Positions 43,839 through 53,690 of a stretch of DNA of 64,000 nucleotides are shown here, one piece after another. The first letter of the stretch is position 1. Every line of letters begins with the position of its first letter. The DNA comes from Plenodomus lindquistii (Eukaryota; Ascomycota; Dothideomycetes; Pleosporales; Leptosphaeriaceae). Below the pieces are notes generated by a model. It did not search any database and was not told the DNA's origin. It worked only from the letters and a program-made list of their open reading frames with translations. Location: NCBI GenBank assembly GCA_025504975.1, contig JANUWI010000002.1:2914001-2978000 (forward strand), in the 5' to 3' direction. The translations under genes and the position numbers were made by a program.

Positions 43839-44867
43839 ACGTAACAATGAGGCCTGATGAATGCCTTTTCTTCTCAATTTCTCTTTCTTTTCTTTCTTAC
43901 TTTCAGGGCTGGATCATGGATATAGGAATCAGGAATCGGAATCGGAAATAAGGACCGGGATAGGAAAACGCGAATCTGGTTGAAATAGGCTTTCGGGTGG
44001 GACCTTTCTACTTCTTGGGCAACTAGGCATATACCCTCCGTCATCTTCTGCAAGCTTTGTCTAGACTTGTGGGAGAGCGGATGCCTGATGATGCGGCTTG
44101 TGCTTTTTTAATCGTTATCCTTCTATATATACCCTGTTGATGTGGATGTGGAGGTTTGCTTTGTATATAGCGAATTAGTAATAGGTGGTTGGTTGCTAAA
44201 ATTCAATGGATGGATGCTGTTGTGATGCAGAGGCTCTTCTTTCTCGGTTGGTTGGAACACAAAGCTTGGAATTTTTGCAGCGTATGTGGTCCTGAGTGTC
44301 TTTAAAGATGTTTGGAGAGATTAGAGATGCTTGCAGATAGTAGAGATACTCATAGAGGTGCTCGTTAGGATTGCTTTTCTTGTAGGCTTGCTCGTAGACA
44401 TGCGTATGAAGCACTTGTAGAGGTATTAGAAGTACTCCTAAGATTGTAGCCATTGATGCTTAATATTTATTACGTAAGTAGGAGAAGGTACTTAATTACC
44501 AATAATAAGTCGAACAGGGCCCTTTGGCCCCTCTCGCTAGCATCCTTTTTCGCCAATCACGCATGCCCCATATCTCTTGATCGGAGGGTGCGCTTTGTTG
44601 AACTCTAAGCCTACACGCTATCTGGCTTGAAGAGCTTCATTCGAAAACAAGAACATTAAGTAGAGGCTGATATGTTGTGTTGTACACACAAGTGTACTTA
44701 CTTGATTCACTGGTATCCGACTAACCGAGAGAGGCTATCGTGCTGATTTTGACTAAGCGACTTCAAGCCTAGCGCGGGCCAGATCGTGAAAGTACGACCC
44801 CGCGACCACGTCGTAAGCTCACTGCTCACTTCTTCCCTCCTCACATCACTCATTATGGAGACTCAAT
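43839..44867. other. Spacer with imperfect purine-rich repeats; HET gene promoter
   Basis: About 1 kb. Imperfect direct repeats of GGAATC/GGAAT occur near 43922-43975, and loosely repeated words around 'agagat' and 'tagagg' near 44310-44425. The distal part must carry the promoter of the HET gene. No supportable gene. Confidence 0.45.
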
Positions 44868-44902
44868 ATGGCCGAATTATTACGTTATGGTGTATTATGT
44901 GA
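44855..44902 (+). promoter_or_regulatory. Upstream ORF overlapping the HET gene start
   Basis: An ATG 13 nt upstream of, and out of frame with, the HET ATG at 44868 opens a 15-codon frame that ends at 44902, inside the main coding sequence. Scanning ribosomes that use it would bypass the HET start, so it could keep expression low. It has no effect if transcription starts downstream of it. Confidence 0.5.
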
Positions 44903-46992
44903 GGATTGCCAACAGATCTTTACACAGACAGCATGCAACGCTCTCGATTGCGACCAAACTACTATCGAGAACTATGTACGCGCTGATACGCTACCTGAAC
45001 TACCCAATCTGCAGCACAAAGCCGTAGCTGGTTGTTCACTCTGTGCTGAACTGCGGACTCGCATTTTCCAGCAGAGTTGGCCAGATGGCGTTGACGAGAT
45101 AACAATCGGACCCGCGAAACTAATACACGAGTCATCATGGGAGTCCAATCTCACACCCGAGCGAGAGGGTGTCTGGGAACTTGATATTACCGTTCAAACC
45201 ACAAAGCCCCCGAAATCCATAACTTTACACTTCAATCTCTTCTCTCCGCCCAAATCTTATGCGAGCGAGCATTTGCGCATCCGTCGAAGGCGCCCTTTTG
45301 CTGACCGAAGTTCGCCAGGATGCATCGAGCAGTTGCAGCTATGGATAGCGAAGTGTAGCACGCTTCACTGGCAGTGCGTATCCGGGGATGAAGACTTCTG
45401 GCCGACACGCGTGATCGATGTCGGTCCTGCTGATGGCTCGGTCGATCCGAAATTGATTGTGACTTCAGGTCAGGCATCGAAGTATGTCGCGCTGTCGCAT
45501 TGTTGGGGAAAGCCAGGACCTGGTATCAGGTCGTTGAGAACGATCGCAAGCACGATGGACGCGTTTATGGCAGGTATACCGTTGGACACTATGCCGCTAA
45601 ACTATCAGCACGCTGTGATCATGACAAGACGTCTTGGGCTTAGGTACTTGTGGATCGATTCACTGTGTATCCAACAAGATTCGACCGCTGATTGGGAAGC
45701 GGAGGGCGCGCAGATGGACAAGATCTATAAGTGTGCCTGGATCACGCTTGCGGCTACTTCTGCATCAGACAGTGAGGGAGGGTTCCTGTACTACCCCTTG
45801 GAACATGGTACATTCGAGATGCGTGTACCTGGAGATGTCGAAGATGTGGGCGATCCGAGGATCTTTGCAAGATGCATGCGAGTGGTGGATAGCTCTCGTT
45901 TCGAGCCAGATGTCGACTGCTCAGTATGGAATAGTCGAGGTTGGACTCTACAAGAACGACATCTTGCACGCCGTATCGTTCACTTCAGCGAAAGCCAAGT
46001 TTTCTGGGAATGTAGGCGAGGCTTCAAATCCGTGTGGGCAGCGCATCTTACAACAAGCCTTCTCCTTTACACGAGCCCACGGATCTGACGATTCGTCAAG
46101 CGAGGATCTATCCGATAGTGAATCTGCAGTTACGGATGACGCGATAACATCTGAAACGGAGACTAGCGAGTCGACCAGCAACAACAGCGCGCTGAGTTCG
46201 CGATTTGATACAGAGGCCACGGCAGCGAGAACCAGCCTCTACTTATGGTGGTCACAAATAGTAGGCGACTATTCTCGTCGTAATCTAACATACCCATCCG
46301 ACAAGCTCGTTGCTATCTCCGGTCTCGCTAAAGAATTCAATACGATACACGCAGGTATTACAGGTGGCCATGATCAGTATCTCGCCGGACTATGGCTTGG
46401 CGCACTCGCAGATTGTTTGCTTTGGTCGCCGGAGGTTCCACATGACATGACTTGTCCTAAGCGATACAGAGCCCCGAGTTGGCCATGGGCACGCTGGAAC
46501 GGCGCTACAATGCCGGCGGCGCGCGACTCGCCAAACCTAGAATCAGCGTCGAATGTTGTAGAGTACGTGGCCCATCATATTGCGCTGGACAACGAGCTGA
46601 ATCCGTACGGCGGCATCGAGAAAGCGACGAGCTTGCAGGTCAGAGGGACCACACCGCCCGTGCGACTCGCCATCAAGAGTAGTAAAATTGAGAGCTCGAT
46701 TGGGTGGGATTACTGCATGCATTCTACAGAGGACGTCAAGATTGGTCTCGTTTGTCTGGACGGACCTCTAGGGATGATGGGTCCGGTTGACGCACACATA
46801 CATGCAATGCAAGTCAAGGTTCAACTAAAGAGCGATTATGGCCCGCTAGCAAGGCTTACTGGGTACAGCGGACTAGTTCTGCGAGGTACTGGTGAGGACA
46901 ACGCCTTTGAGAGGATTGGGGTGTTCATGTTGGACGAAGAGCATTTGAACGTGTTTCGGTTGGCTGAGAAGCATGTCATCACACTTGTTTGA
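44868..46992 (+). CDS. HET (heterokaryon incompatibility) domain protein, frame change at ~46012-46057
   Basis: The N-terminal part (44868 to ~46011) has the Cys-rich lead-in typical of HET proteins (LCEDC near residue 9; CSLC near 56), then RVIDVG, YVALSHCWGKPGPG (~206), LGLRYLWIDSLCIQQD (~257), AWITLAATSASDS and RGWTLQERHLARRIVHFSES up to FWEC. The C-terminal part (to 46992) is in the next frame: an acidic Ser-rich linker, then SLYLWWSQIVGDYSRRNLTY, KLVAISGLAKEF and the YRAPSWPWARW motif that normally ends the HET-protein core. The two parts join in frame through a 46-nt candidate intron (46012-46057; GTAGGC donor, CTTAC branch, ACAAG acceptor), giving 692 residues. That would drop the usual CR after FWE, so a 1-nt frameshift in a decaying gene is equally possible. 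Confidence 0.8.
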
Positions 46993-47475
46993 GAGTGAAT
47001 CACTTTCCGTGCGACTCGCAGGTGTCAAACAATGAAGCCTCGCCGTGCTATGGCCTGATTTTCTGGAATCCGTTGAGTTGTCGGAGATCCATGGAAATCG
47101 CGCGATAGTAACAACGGTAGATCATTCATCGGAGAAATACTAGCACTCTCCTTTTCATCATGGCGATCGTATGGACACGCTAAGAGTACCGATCGACTTT
47201 CCCTTCAATGGAAATTGTTCATTGTGCAATCACCGTGTGTGAAAGTTCATATCGTGGGTGCACACCCAGTCAAACGACCTTTCACAACGTCGCATACCGT
47301 GGACTGTTATATACTTATTCTTCCTACTAAGACCACTTGTTCCTCAGCCCGGCCAGAAAAACAATCATTCCAACCCAAGAGTCCAGAACAATCTGAAAAG
47401 GAATTTCAGAACATCTTTGTACGTTTCAACTTGTCGCGCTCACAAACCAACATTTCCGTTTCTTCGAACATCATC
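46993..47475. promoter_or_regulatory. Intergenic region with the promoter of the Ser/Thr-rich membrane protein
   Basis: About 480 bp. The reading frame of the next gene is open upstream to 47215, but only a GTG/TTG-type start exists there, so I treat that stretch as leader. The last 60 bases carry CT-rich sequence before the ATG. Confidence 0.4.
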
Positions 47476-48477
47476 ATGGCTCTTTCTGGCTTCACATGGC
47501 CCACTGCGGGTCCAAAGCCTGCGGAGACAAATGTTAGCTCTGGTGCTGGTACACCTAAGCCCACGACTTCTGCTGGTGCAGTTGTTGTCTCTAGTGCAAA
47601 AGTTCCTGAGGCTTCCGTGTCCATGGGCCCAGACGCACCCGGCCTCGTCTCGTCGGTTCCTGTCGCTGATTCTCCAGCATCCCAGTCAGGTAATTCAGGG
47701 TTCAAGACTACACATGTGCAAATTACTCGCACCGTCACAGTACAGCCAGCACCCACTGGGGCTCCCGTTACTACTTCTTCAGTATCCCCATCAAGCTCTC
47801 ACTCCAGCGGCCACACCGTGGGCACAGACGGCCTCCTGACCACTCACATCCAAGTCACCCACACGACTACCATCTACCCATCGTCCTCTGACGCTCCCCC
47901 AGCCAAAGCGGTTCAGCTTGCGGAGCTCCCACCAGGCCTCCCACCACAATTCACTCCCTCACCCCAAGCCACCACCTCACCCAAGCCCGTCGACAAAGCC
48001 GCCATCGCTGGCGGCATCATCGGCGGCATCATCGGCGTAGTCGCACTGCTCGTTCTAATCCGCTGGTTACAAAAGCGCAAAGCGTATCCCAATGTTCAGC
48101 GCCCTCCGCGTCACGACCAGAATACCCCGTTCCCCCAGCGCCGTAGAGGAGACATTCCCATGGGCCATGTCAACGCTCATGGTCGGAATCATGGTGGTGC
48201 CAATCGTCGCAACTCTGATGGTTTGAGCCCTGCGGCTATAGCGCAGGCTATGGGGTGGGCTACCCCTTTTGCAGCTGATAATTTCGCGCGCACGCCTACT
48301 CGTGGCGGTGGCGTCATGCCTGGGCCTAGGTATCCGGCTCCTATGCCTGCGCGGCATTATCCTCGGGGTGGGCGTCGTGATTATCGTCGTAGTAGTCCTG
48401 TTTCTCCGTTGGCCGGGGGTTATACGTTCGCGCAGGCGCGTCCGGCTGGTTATCATTACGATGTTTCACCGTTGTAG
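47476..48477 (+). CDS. Ser/Thr-rich single-pass membrane protein
   Basis: 333 residues from the first in-frame ATG (context ATCATGG). Residues 1-175 are rich in Ser, Thr, Pro and Ala, probably exposed and O-glycosylated, and contain two copies of a short repeat: FKTTHVQITRTVTVQP and LLTTHIQVTHTTTIYP. One TM helix follows (AAIAGGIIGGIIGVVALLVL, ~176-197), then a basic stop-transfer (RWLQKRKAYP) and a ~125-residue Arg/Gly/Pro-rich cytoplasmic tail. No cleavable signal peptide is evident, so insertion would rely on the TM segment. The layout resembles fungal wall-stress-sensor or mucin-like proteins, but there is no WSC or CFEM cysteine pattern. The first of three neighbouring single-TM genes on this strand. 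Confidence 0.75.
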   Translation: MALSGFTWPTAGPKPAETNVSSGAGTPKPTTSAGAVVVSSAKVPEASVSMGPDAPGLVSSVPVADSPASQSGNSGFKTTHVQITRTVTVQPAPTGAPVTTSSVSPSSSHSSGHTVGTDGLLTTHIQVTHTTTIYPSSSDAPPAKAVQLAELPPGLPPQFTPSPQATTSPKPVDKAAIAGGIIGGIIGVVALLVLIRWLQKRKAYPNVQRPPRHDQNTPFPQRRRGDIPMGHVNAHGRNHGGANRRNSDGLSPAAIAQAMGWATPFAADNFARTPTRGGGVMPGPRYPAPMPARHYPRGGRRDYRRSSPVSPLAGGYTFAQARPAGYHYDVSPL

Positions 48478-49267
48478 GTTGGTACTTGCAAAGATAAGTT
48501 TCTTGTAGGTGTTTGGTTTGTCATGGTAAGTATTGGGAGGACATTTGTTATTCTGAATGATGGCGTATTTAGTCGGTTGTAAAGCTGCGAAGGCGTCGTC
48601 TAGGTTGAACTATTACTTTACCCAAATATCATAGTTTCATTTTGGTCTCTTCGCAATGAAAGCCTATTTTGTCTTCTATAATTATTGTTCTCCTTGCTGT
48701 GATGTTCATGCTTGAAGTCGGGTGCTCACAATGGTAAGAACGTAAACATTCTATCATCCATGCTCTCCACTCGATTCACCTCCCCACGTATGGGCTACAC
48801 GGTAGTAGTGATTCAGTCACTTCTCACTGAATACTTTATGCACCATCTCCAAGCTACTAAAAGCAATCAACATGGTTGCTTGGCAAATGACTAGTGATAC
48901 TTGACTCTCATGGAGGGTTGTCCTCCTTCTCAATGGTTCATACACGCAGCATACTGCTAGCCGCACATTGTACAAAGACAATAAAACCCTTCCGTCCAGC
49001 TCCGCGCTTCCCCACACACTGTCGTGCCCACATACTTCTCACACAATGTCATTGTTCACCCTGCACACACCACACAATCCATGCACAACACAAAGACCAT
49101 CCCCTTATCTATCAACACCACCCACCATCCTCCAGATCCAAACCCAAATCCAACCCTCATCCCAGTCCCAACTCAATCCACAACCCCCAACCCCAACCCC
49201 AACCCTCAAAACTCACCCCAACCCACCAACACCCACATCCTCCCAATCCAAACCAACCCACCCCAAA
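48478..49267. other. Spacer with C-rich low-complexity DNA
   Basis: About 790 bp. From about 49080 the plus strand becomes C/A-rich, including CCAACCCCAACCCCAACCC near 49186-49204 and repeats of 'atccaaaccc'. The open frame running through it from 48968 is Pro/Thr-rich and reads this composition; it is unlikely to be coding before the ATG at 49268. Confidence 0.45.
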
Positions 49268-49549
49268 ATGTCACCCCCCAGCCACACCCCCCGTGCCGAC
49301 ATGGTAACCACCAACCCCGCCGGCGAAGTAAACATCGGCCCCATCCCCCTCCCCGTCGTCATCACGCCTGCGATTTTCATCCCCAGCATCGTCGCGTTCC
49401 TGGTCTGGTTCATTTACCTGAAGACTGTGAAGCGGTACAAGGATAGCAAGATTTTAAAGGTGCAGGAGGCTGGCGGTGTGATGCCGGCTGTTAGTGAGGA
49501 CGTGGAGATGCAGGTTCGGCTGTTTTTAGAGGGGAGGCATGGAGGTTAG
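49268..49549 (+). CDS. Small single-TM protein (93 aa)
   Basis: The ATG at 49268 has a good context (CAAAATGTC). A short polar N-terminus with VNIGPIPLP leads to one TM helix (VVITPAIFIPSIVAFLVWFI), followed by YLKTVKRYKDSKIL and a short acidic tail. Positive charges after the helix suggest N-out/C-in. The open frame extends 300 nt upstream, but only through low-complexity C-rich sequence, so the shorter protein is preferred. I do not recognise the family. It may belong with the similar small protein 0.6 kb downstream. Confidence 0.55.
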   Translation: MSPPSHTPRADMVTTNPAGEVNIGPIPLPVVITPAIFIPSIVAFLVWFIYLKTVKRYKDSKILKVQEAGGVMPAVSEDVEMQVRLFLEGRHGG

Positions 49550-50158
49550 GTAGACAGGGGCGATTTTCTTTTTGGTGTTGGAAAAGAACGGGATTTGGTG
49601 TCTGGGTTAATCGCCTGGTGCGATTATTGGCGTTTGGGGTATGGGGAATGCGTGTAAGATTGGGCAGGTCTTTTAGAATCAACAATGTCTATAAGAATGC
49701 TAAAAACGGAGTTCTCGGAAAAAAAAAATTAAAAATTTTTCAACATGTCTTTCCTCTGGTTACTTGTCCACACATGATACATGATACATGATACATGTCT
49801 CACTCTCAAATCTCAAATCTCTCACAAATGTCCCAAAACCCCAGACATCCAATCCCACTCTTTCCCAACCCCAACCCCACCACTCCAACCCTACAAAAAC
49901 ACCCTCCCATTCCCTACCCCCATTAACACCCTTCACGCACAATGCAAAACCCTATCGCCATCGCATCACTCTACATACTCCTCCACCACAGCCACCTCAC
50001 CCCACCCTTTTACCACCGCTTCCCATACTCCCACACCACGAACCCCTTCCTTCTCCCCTTCCACCCCCAGACCCTCCGATACTCCCCCCACCACCGCCAC
50101 CGCCGCCCACTCCCCCTCTACCTCACCTCATTCTCAGCATTCCTCCCCCCACCCCACC
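49550..50158. other. Spacer with 7-bp tandem repeat and C-rich leader
   Basis: About 610 bp. It contains an A-rich run near 49719-49738, three copies of a 7-bp unit at 49774-49797, and then ~350 bp of C/A-rich plus-strand sequence up to the next ATG. No gene is seen. Confidence 0.5.
49774..49797 (+). repeat. Tandem repeat ATGATAC x3.4
   Basis: Three perfect ATGATAC units followed by ATG, a simple microsatellite-like array in a gene-free stretch. Confidence 0.8.
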
Positions 50159-50404
50159 ATGTCGTCCCCAGCAGCCTCTCCCACCGCATCTTCGCCTCCC
50201 GCGCCTACACTACTTATCTCTGCTAGACCTGGTACTTTTGTCAGTCCTGCGGTTATCGTGGGGATAGTTGTTGGCGTCTTGGTTTTGGTAGGTGGTTTGG
50301 CGGCGTTTAGTTACTTTGCGCTTGTTGTGGTGCCGAGGAGGGAGAAGATGGGGAGGAGGAGGGAGGGAGGGGAGAGTGGGGAGGAGTGGTGGTGGTCGTG
50401 GTAA
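50159..50404 (+). CDS. Small single-TM protein (81 aa)
   Basis: The ATG at 50159 has a near-ideal context (CCACCATGTC). A Ser/Ala/Pro-rich N-terminus (~20 residues) and SARPGTFVSPA lead to one TM helix (VIVGIVVGVLVLVGGLAAFS), then YFALVVVPRREKM, a basic/acidic tail and a terminal WWWSW. The upstream open frame in C-rich DNA is ignored. It shares length, orientation and topology with the 93-aa gene upstream, but sequence similarity is limited to the TM region. Unrecognised family. Confidence 0.55.
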   Translation: MSSPAASPTASSPPAPTLLISARPGTFVSPAVIVGIVVGVLVLVGGLAAFSYFALVVVPRREKMGRRREGGESGEEWWWSW

Positions 50405-50803
50405 GGAGTGCAGATCTGGGGAGGTGTGAGGGATGTTTTTGGCGTAAGGGGTAGCTATTGAATTTGGTGGGGGGATTTGGGGAGTGTGGATCTGGGGTAG
50501 GGGTAGCAAGGATAGAGCTGGGGAGATTGTGAACGTGTGGGAGGCTTGTGTGTTTTGCTAATCAGGACCTTTGATTTTTTTTGTATGTACATGTACTGCC
50601 GTGCTTTGTCTCTCGGAAAAGTATAATTCAAGGGCGTAGAAGCAAAGCCTCATCAAAGCATGTAGCGACGTAAAGCGTGTCGCATCTGCAAAATTGACAT
50701 TTCAACGCGTTGACAGCACAAAGGACATTTGAGCAACTGACATCTTCCCGCTCTTCTTCCCGTACTCCTTCTTCTGAACTATCGTCTATCAAAGCTGCAT
50801 GTC
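50405..50803. other. Convergent 3' region
   Basis: About 400 bp between the small membrane-protein stop and the stop of the minus-strand disordered-protein gene. G-rich near 50405-50530. No gene. Confidence 0.5.
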
Positions 50804-52818
50804 TCAAATGAATGCACCCAACCCCTTCTTCCTCAGATATAGTAACTCCGAGTTGAACGCATATTTCGGCTGCATGTCGATGTCTAGATCCAAAGCGTCG
50901 CGATATGTGACTGGTTCTTTGTCACTGTCGCTATTGCTATGACTACTGCTTGTAGTATCACTCGCGTCGGAAAGATTGTCGTCAGTTGCATCTAGTTCCC
51001 TTTCGGGTTCCTCGTTGTCAGGCGCAATGAACTCGCGATCGAAGCTTGTCTCCCGGTGCCGAGAGTTGGCTTTTGAAGGGCTGCTGGGTTTTCGTGTAGC
51101 TAGCCCCGTGCTAGACTGTACTTGAACTGTAGGCCGAGCAGTGTGTCGCGAGGCAGGTCGTCCTGGTCTCGTAGCGTGCGTCGGTTGCGATGGTGGATTG
51201 GGCGTGTATTCGTCACGATTATTCCGTGATCTCGACTTCCCAGGCGGGGGCCTAAGTGGAACGTGGTGTGTATCTTCCGGTTCGTCCTGGTCCCAGTCGA
51301 GAAATGAGTCATTCGGATCGATTTTTACCATGATTTCGTCTTCATCTGCGTCTTGGATGGATACAGGAGCAGAGTGACATGCTTCACTTGCGCCTAGGAC
51401 GCGGCTCTTGGCAGGAGCGAATTGCCCTTTACAGTCTCTCAAGAGATCATAGAGCTCACGAATAGAAAATGCGGGTGCAACTGCCATGAGCTGCGCAACC
51501 TTGCTTCTGGTATTGAAGTCGATGATGCCGGCCAGCGTCAGCTCTGCTTTATCATCGGGACTGTCTGCGCGGGGGAATTGACTCTCGTTGGGCATCGCAA
51601 ACGCCTTCGGCGATGCGACCTTTCTCCGAGGTGAATCAGGTGTAGCGATTGATCGAGTCGACGGAGAATTGTGCATTGTGACTGGGGCGGTCCTACTCCG
51701 CGACAGAAGTGGCGGTGATTTCATCATTCGTTCAGTCTCGCGCCGGCTACTGTCGTGCATTATTCCGCTGTCGTTTGTCAGCTTCGCTTGTGTTGAGTAA
51801 GTATTCAACGTACCGCTTAGACCCAATACTTCTGACCTTAGTCCTAGACGCAGGCGAAGGACTGGAGATATGCTCGCGTCTTGGACGTTTGGCGAGCTTT
51901 CGTGTGCTGTGTCCCGTAGTCTTCCTGCATGCCAACCCTGGCACCATGTCTTCGAACCCGTATGTCGCATCGAGACTCGTGCTGCGTGGCACATTCGAGG
52001 TCAATTTGCTTGGTCCATGACCCTGGTTTGTGGATGCCCGAATTGGCAACTGTGAGCTCGGGGCCGAGTCCGATCTGCGCAGCACAAAGACGGGAGAGCG
52101 AATGCTACCAGATGGGGAATATATGCTCGAGGACGAGCGTATCGAGCTAGGAGTGCGATCCTCATAACGAAATCGGCTGAGATTCGACGAAGATGACGAT
52201 CCGCCGGCGATCGAAGAGCTGTAGAACACACCACAGGTCAGTCAGGGTAAAACGGAGCGTGCTGAGGTATCGAAGACCGTACCTTGGCGTATACATTGAT
52301 GTCTCATCGAATCTTTTGCGCACCGCGGATACCTCGTCATCGCTCATGATTTCTATGGGCATATCCGCGGCAGCGCCCATCCGTGTGCCCGGTTCCAGTG
52401 CCTTGCTGGTTGGCCTTGACTGCTTCGAGGACTCTGTATTTTGCTTGTTCTTCTTGCGTACTGAGCTCTGTGGCGCAGGTGCAGATTTTGGTGTGCGACC
52501 ACGCTTTTCTTTACCGCTCGCTGCTCCCATATTGATCTTGCGCACGTTCCGCACATAGCCCATTGTGTCTTGATCGGCCTCTCGGCGATGTTTTTTATGG
52601 TGCTTCGAAGAAGGCTGGGAAGGACGGAGTGATGGTACGTTCTTGATAGCCGGCGTAGCAATAGGCAGTTGCGAAAGCTCCTTCAACGTGGAAATTTGTT
52701 GCCGCGTTTGTTGTCCGAACGGTATTGCTACACCTTTACCTCCAGTGCGCAAATTTCGATGTGCGCTGCTCAGGCCATAGGGCAGCCGTGCAGAGGTCCA
52801 GTCATCCATAGCGGCCAC
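50804..52818 (-). CDS. Disordered protein with a possible UBA/CUE-like helical segment
   Basis: Predicted exons, in reading order, are 52818-52283, 52218-51814 and 51767-50804, with 64-nt and 46-nt introns (GTACGG/GTACGT donors, CAG acceptors), giving 634 residues. It is largely Ser/Arg/Pro-rich. Two blocks look ordered: the N-terminus (MAAMDDWTSARLPYGLSSAH) and a ~45-residue helical segment in exon 3, LTLAGIIDFNTRSKVAQLMA then AFSIRELYDLLRDCKGQF, whose spacing resembles a UBA/CUE-type three-helix bundle. The C-terminus is acidic and ends with FNSELLYLRKKGLGAF. Basic clusters (KHHKKHRREA, RKKNKQN) could be nuclear localisation signals. A link to ubiquitin or chromatin is only suggested by the helical block. 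No certain function. It is divergent from the BTB gene. Confidence 0.82.
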
Positions 52819-53690
52819 GGCACTAGCGGTAAGAAAAGGTGTGCAATGACTGGTATAGGTAGTGAAGGTAGACGTGCAAATACTCGAACCAGCTAGTCGA
52901 GGTGACCAACTTTATGAGGATATTGAAAGAAGACAAATGCATATACCAATGCCTAGGGCCAGTTGGATCAGAGTGTTATACTGTGAGGATCAAGGTGCGT
53001 AGGCGTGTTTCTCTTGTGGGTTGGCCATGGCTTGCCTGCGCGGTCGTTTGCATGTCCTGGCCCAGCGCAATGCAACACCAAAGCCTACTTGGGCATCACA
53101 CATGAACATGGCGAATGCGACACGAGAAGAAAAACGGAGATGACGAGGTAGCTTGCTTCTTGATGGGCGCGAGGAGTGAGTGAGGGAAAAGACGAGAAAT
53201 AGGAGAATGAAGATACGACACGGAAAGACAGAAGTGCAAGTCACGGGGAGGGATCAAGTGACGTGGTGTTCATGTGTTGTCAGTATCAGAGCTGGCACCA
53301 AGGGATAGTGTACGGATGGACAAGAAAATGCCATTGTGACGCGAGAAGCCCGTTGTAACAGCTCACAAAGGATGTCGTGGAAGGATGCAAGAGGAGGAAA
53401 TGAGAGGCGGCAGACGGCACAGCTGGCAGCTGGTGCTACGTCACGAGGATGCAAGTGCAAGCACCACCCAGCCTCGACATTTGCCAGTCTGGCGCAGGCG
53501 CATCCCAGCTGCCGCTCTCCACCACAAAAGCGCATGCATAGCTCTTTCCTCACTGCATTGCACTGTTAGTGTATCGCATCGCACCACGCGCGCCGTTGCG
53601 CCCCTATGCCCGCCACGACCGCACTGCATGGGATGGCACGAGCGCATCGTCTATCATCGTGACTTTGCCTACGACGCACGGCGATCACGG
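52819..53690. promoter_or_regulatory. Divergent region between the disordered-protein and BTB genes
   Basis: About 870 bp. The BTB reading frame is open upstream from 53385, with in-frame ATGs at 53385 and 53628, so part of this region may be coding if an earlier start is used. No TATA box is obvious. Confidence 0.4.
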
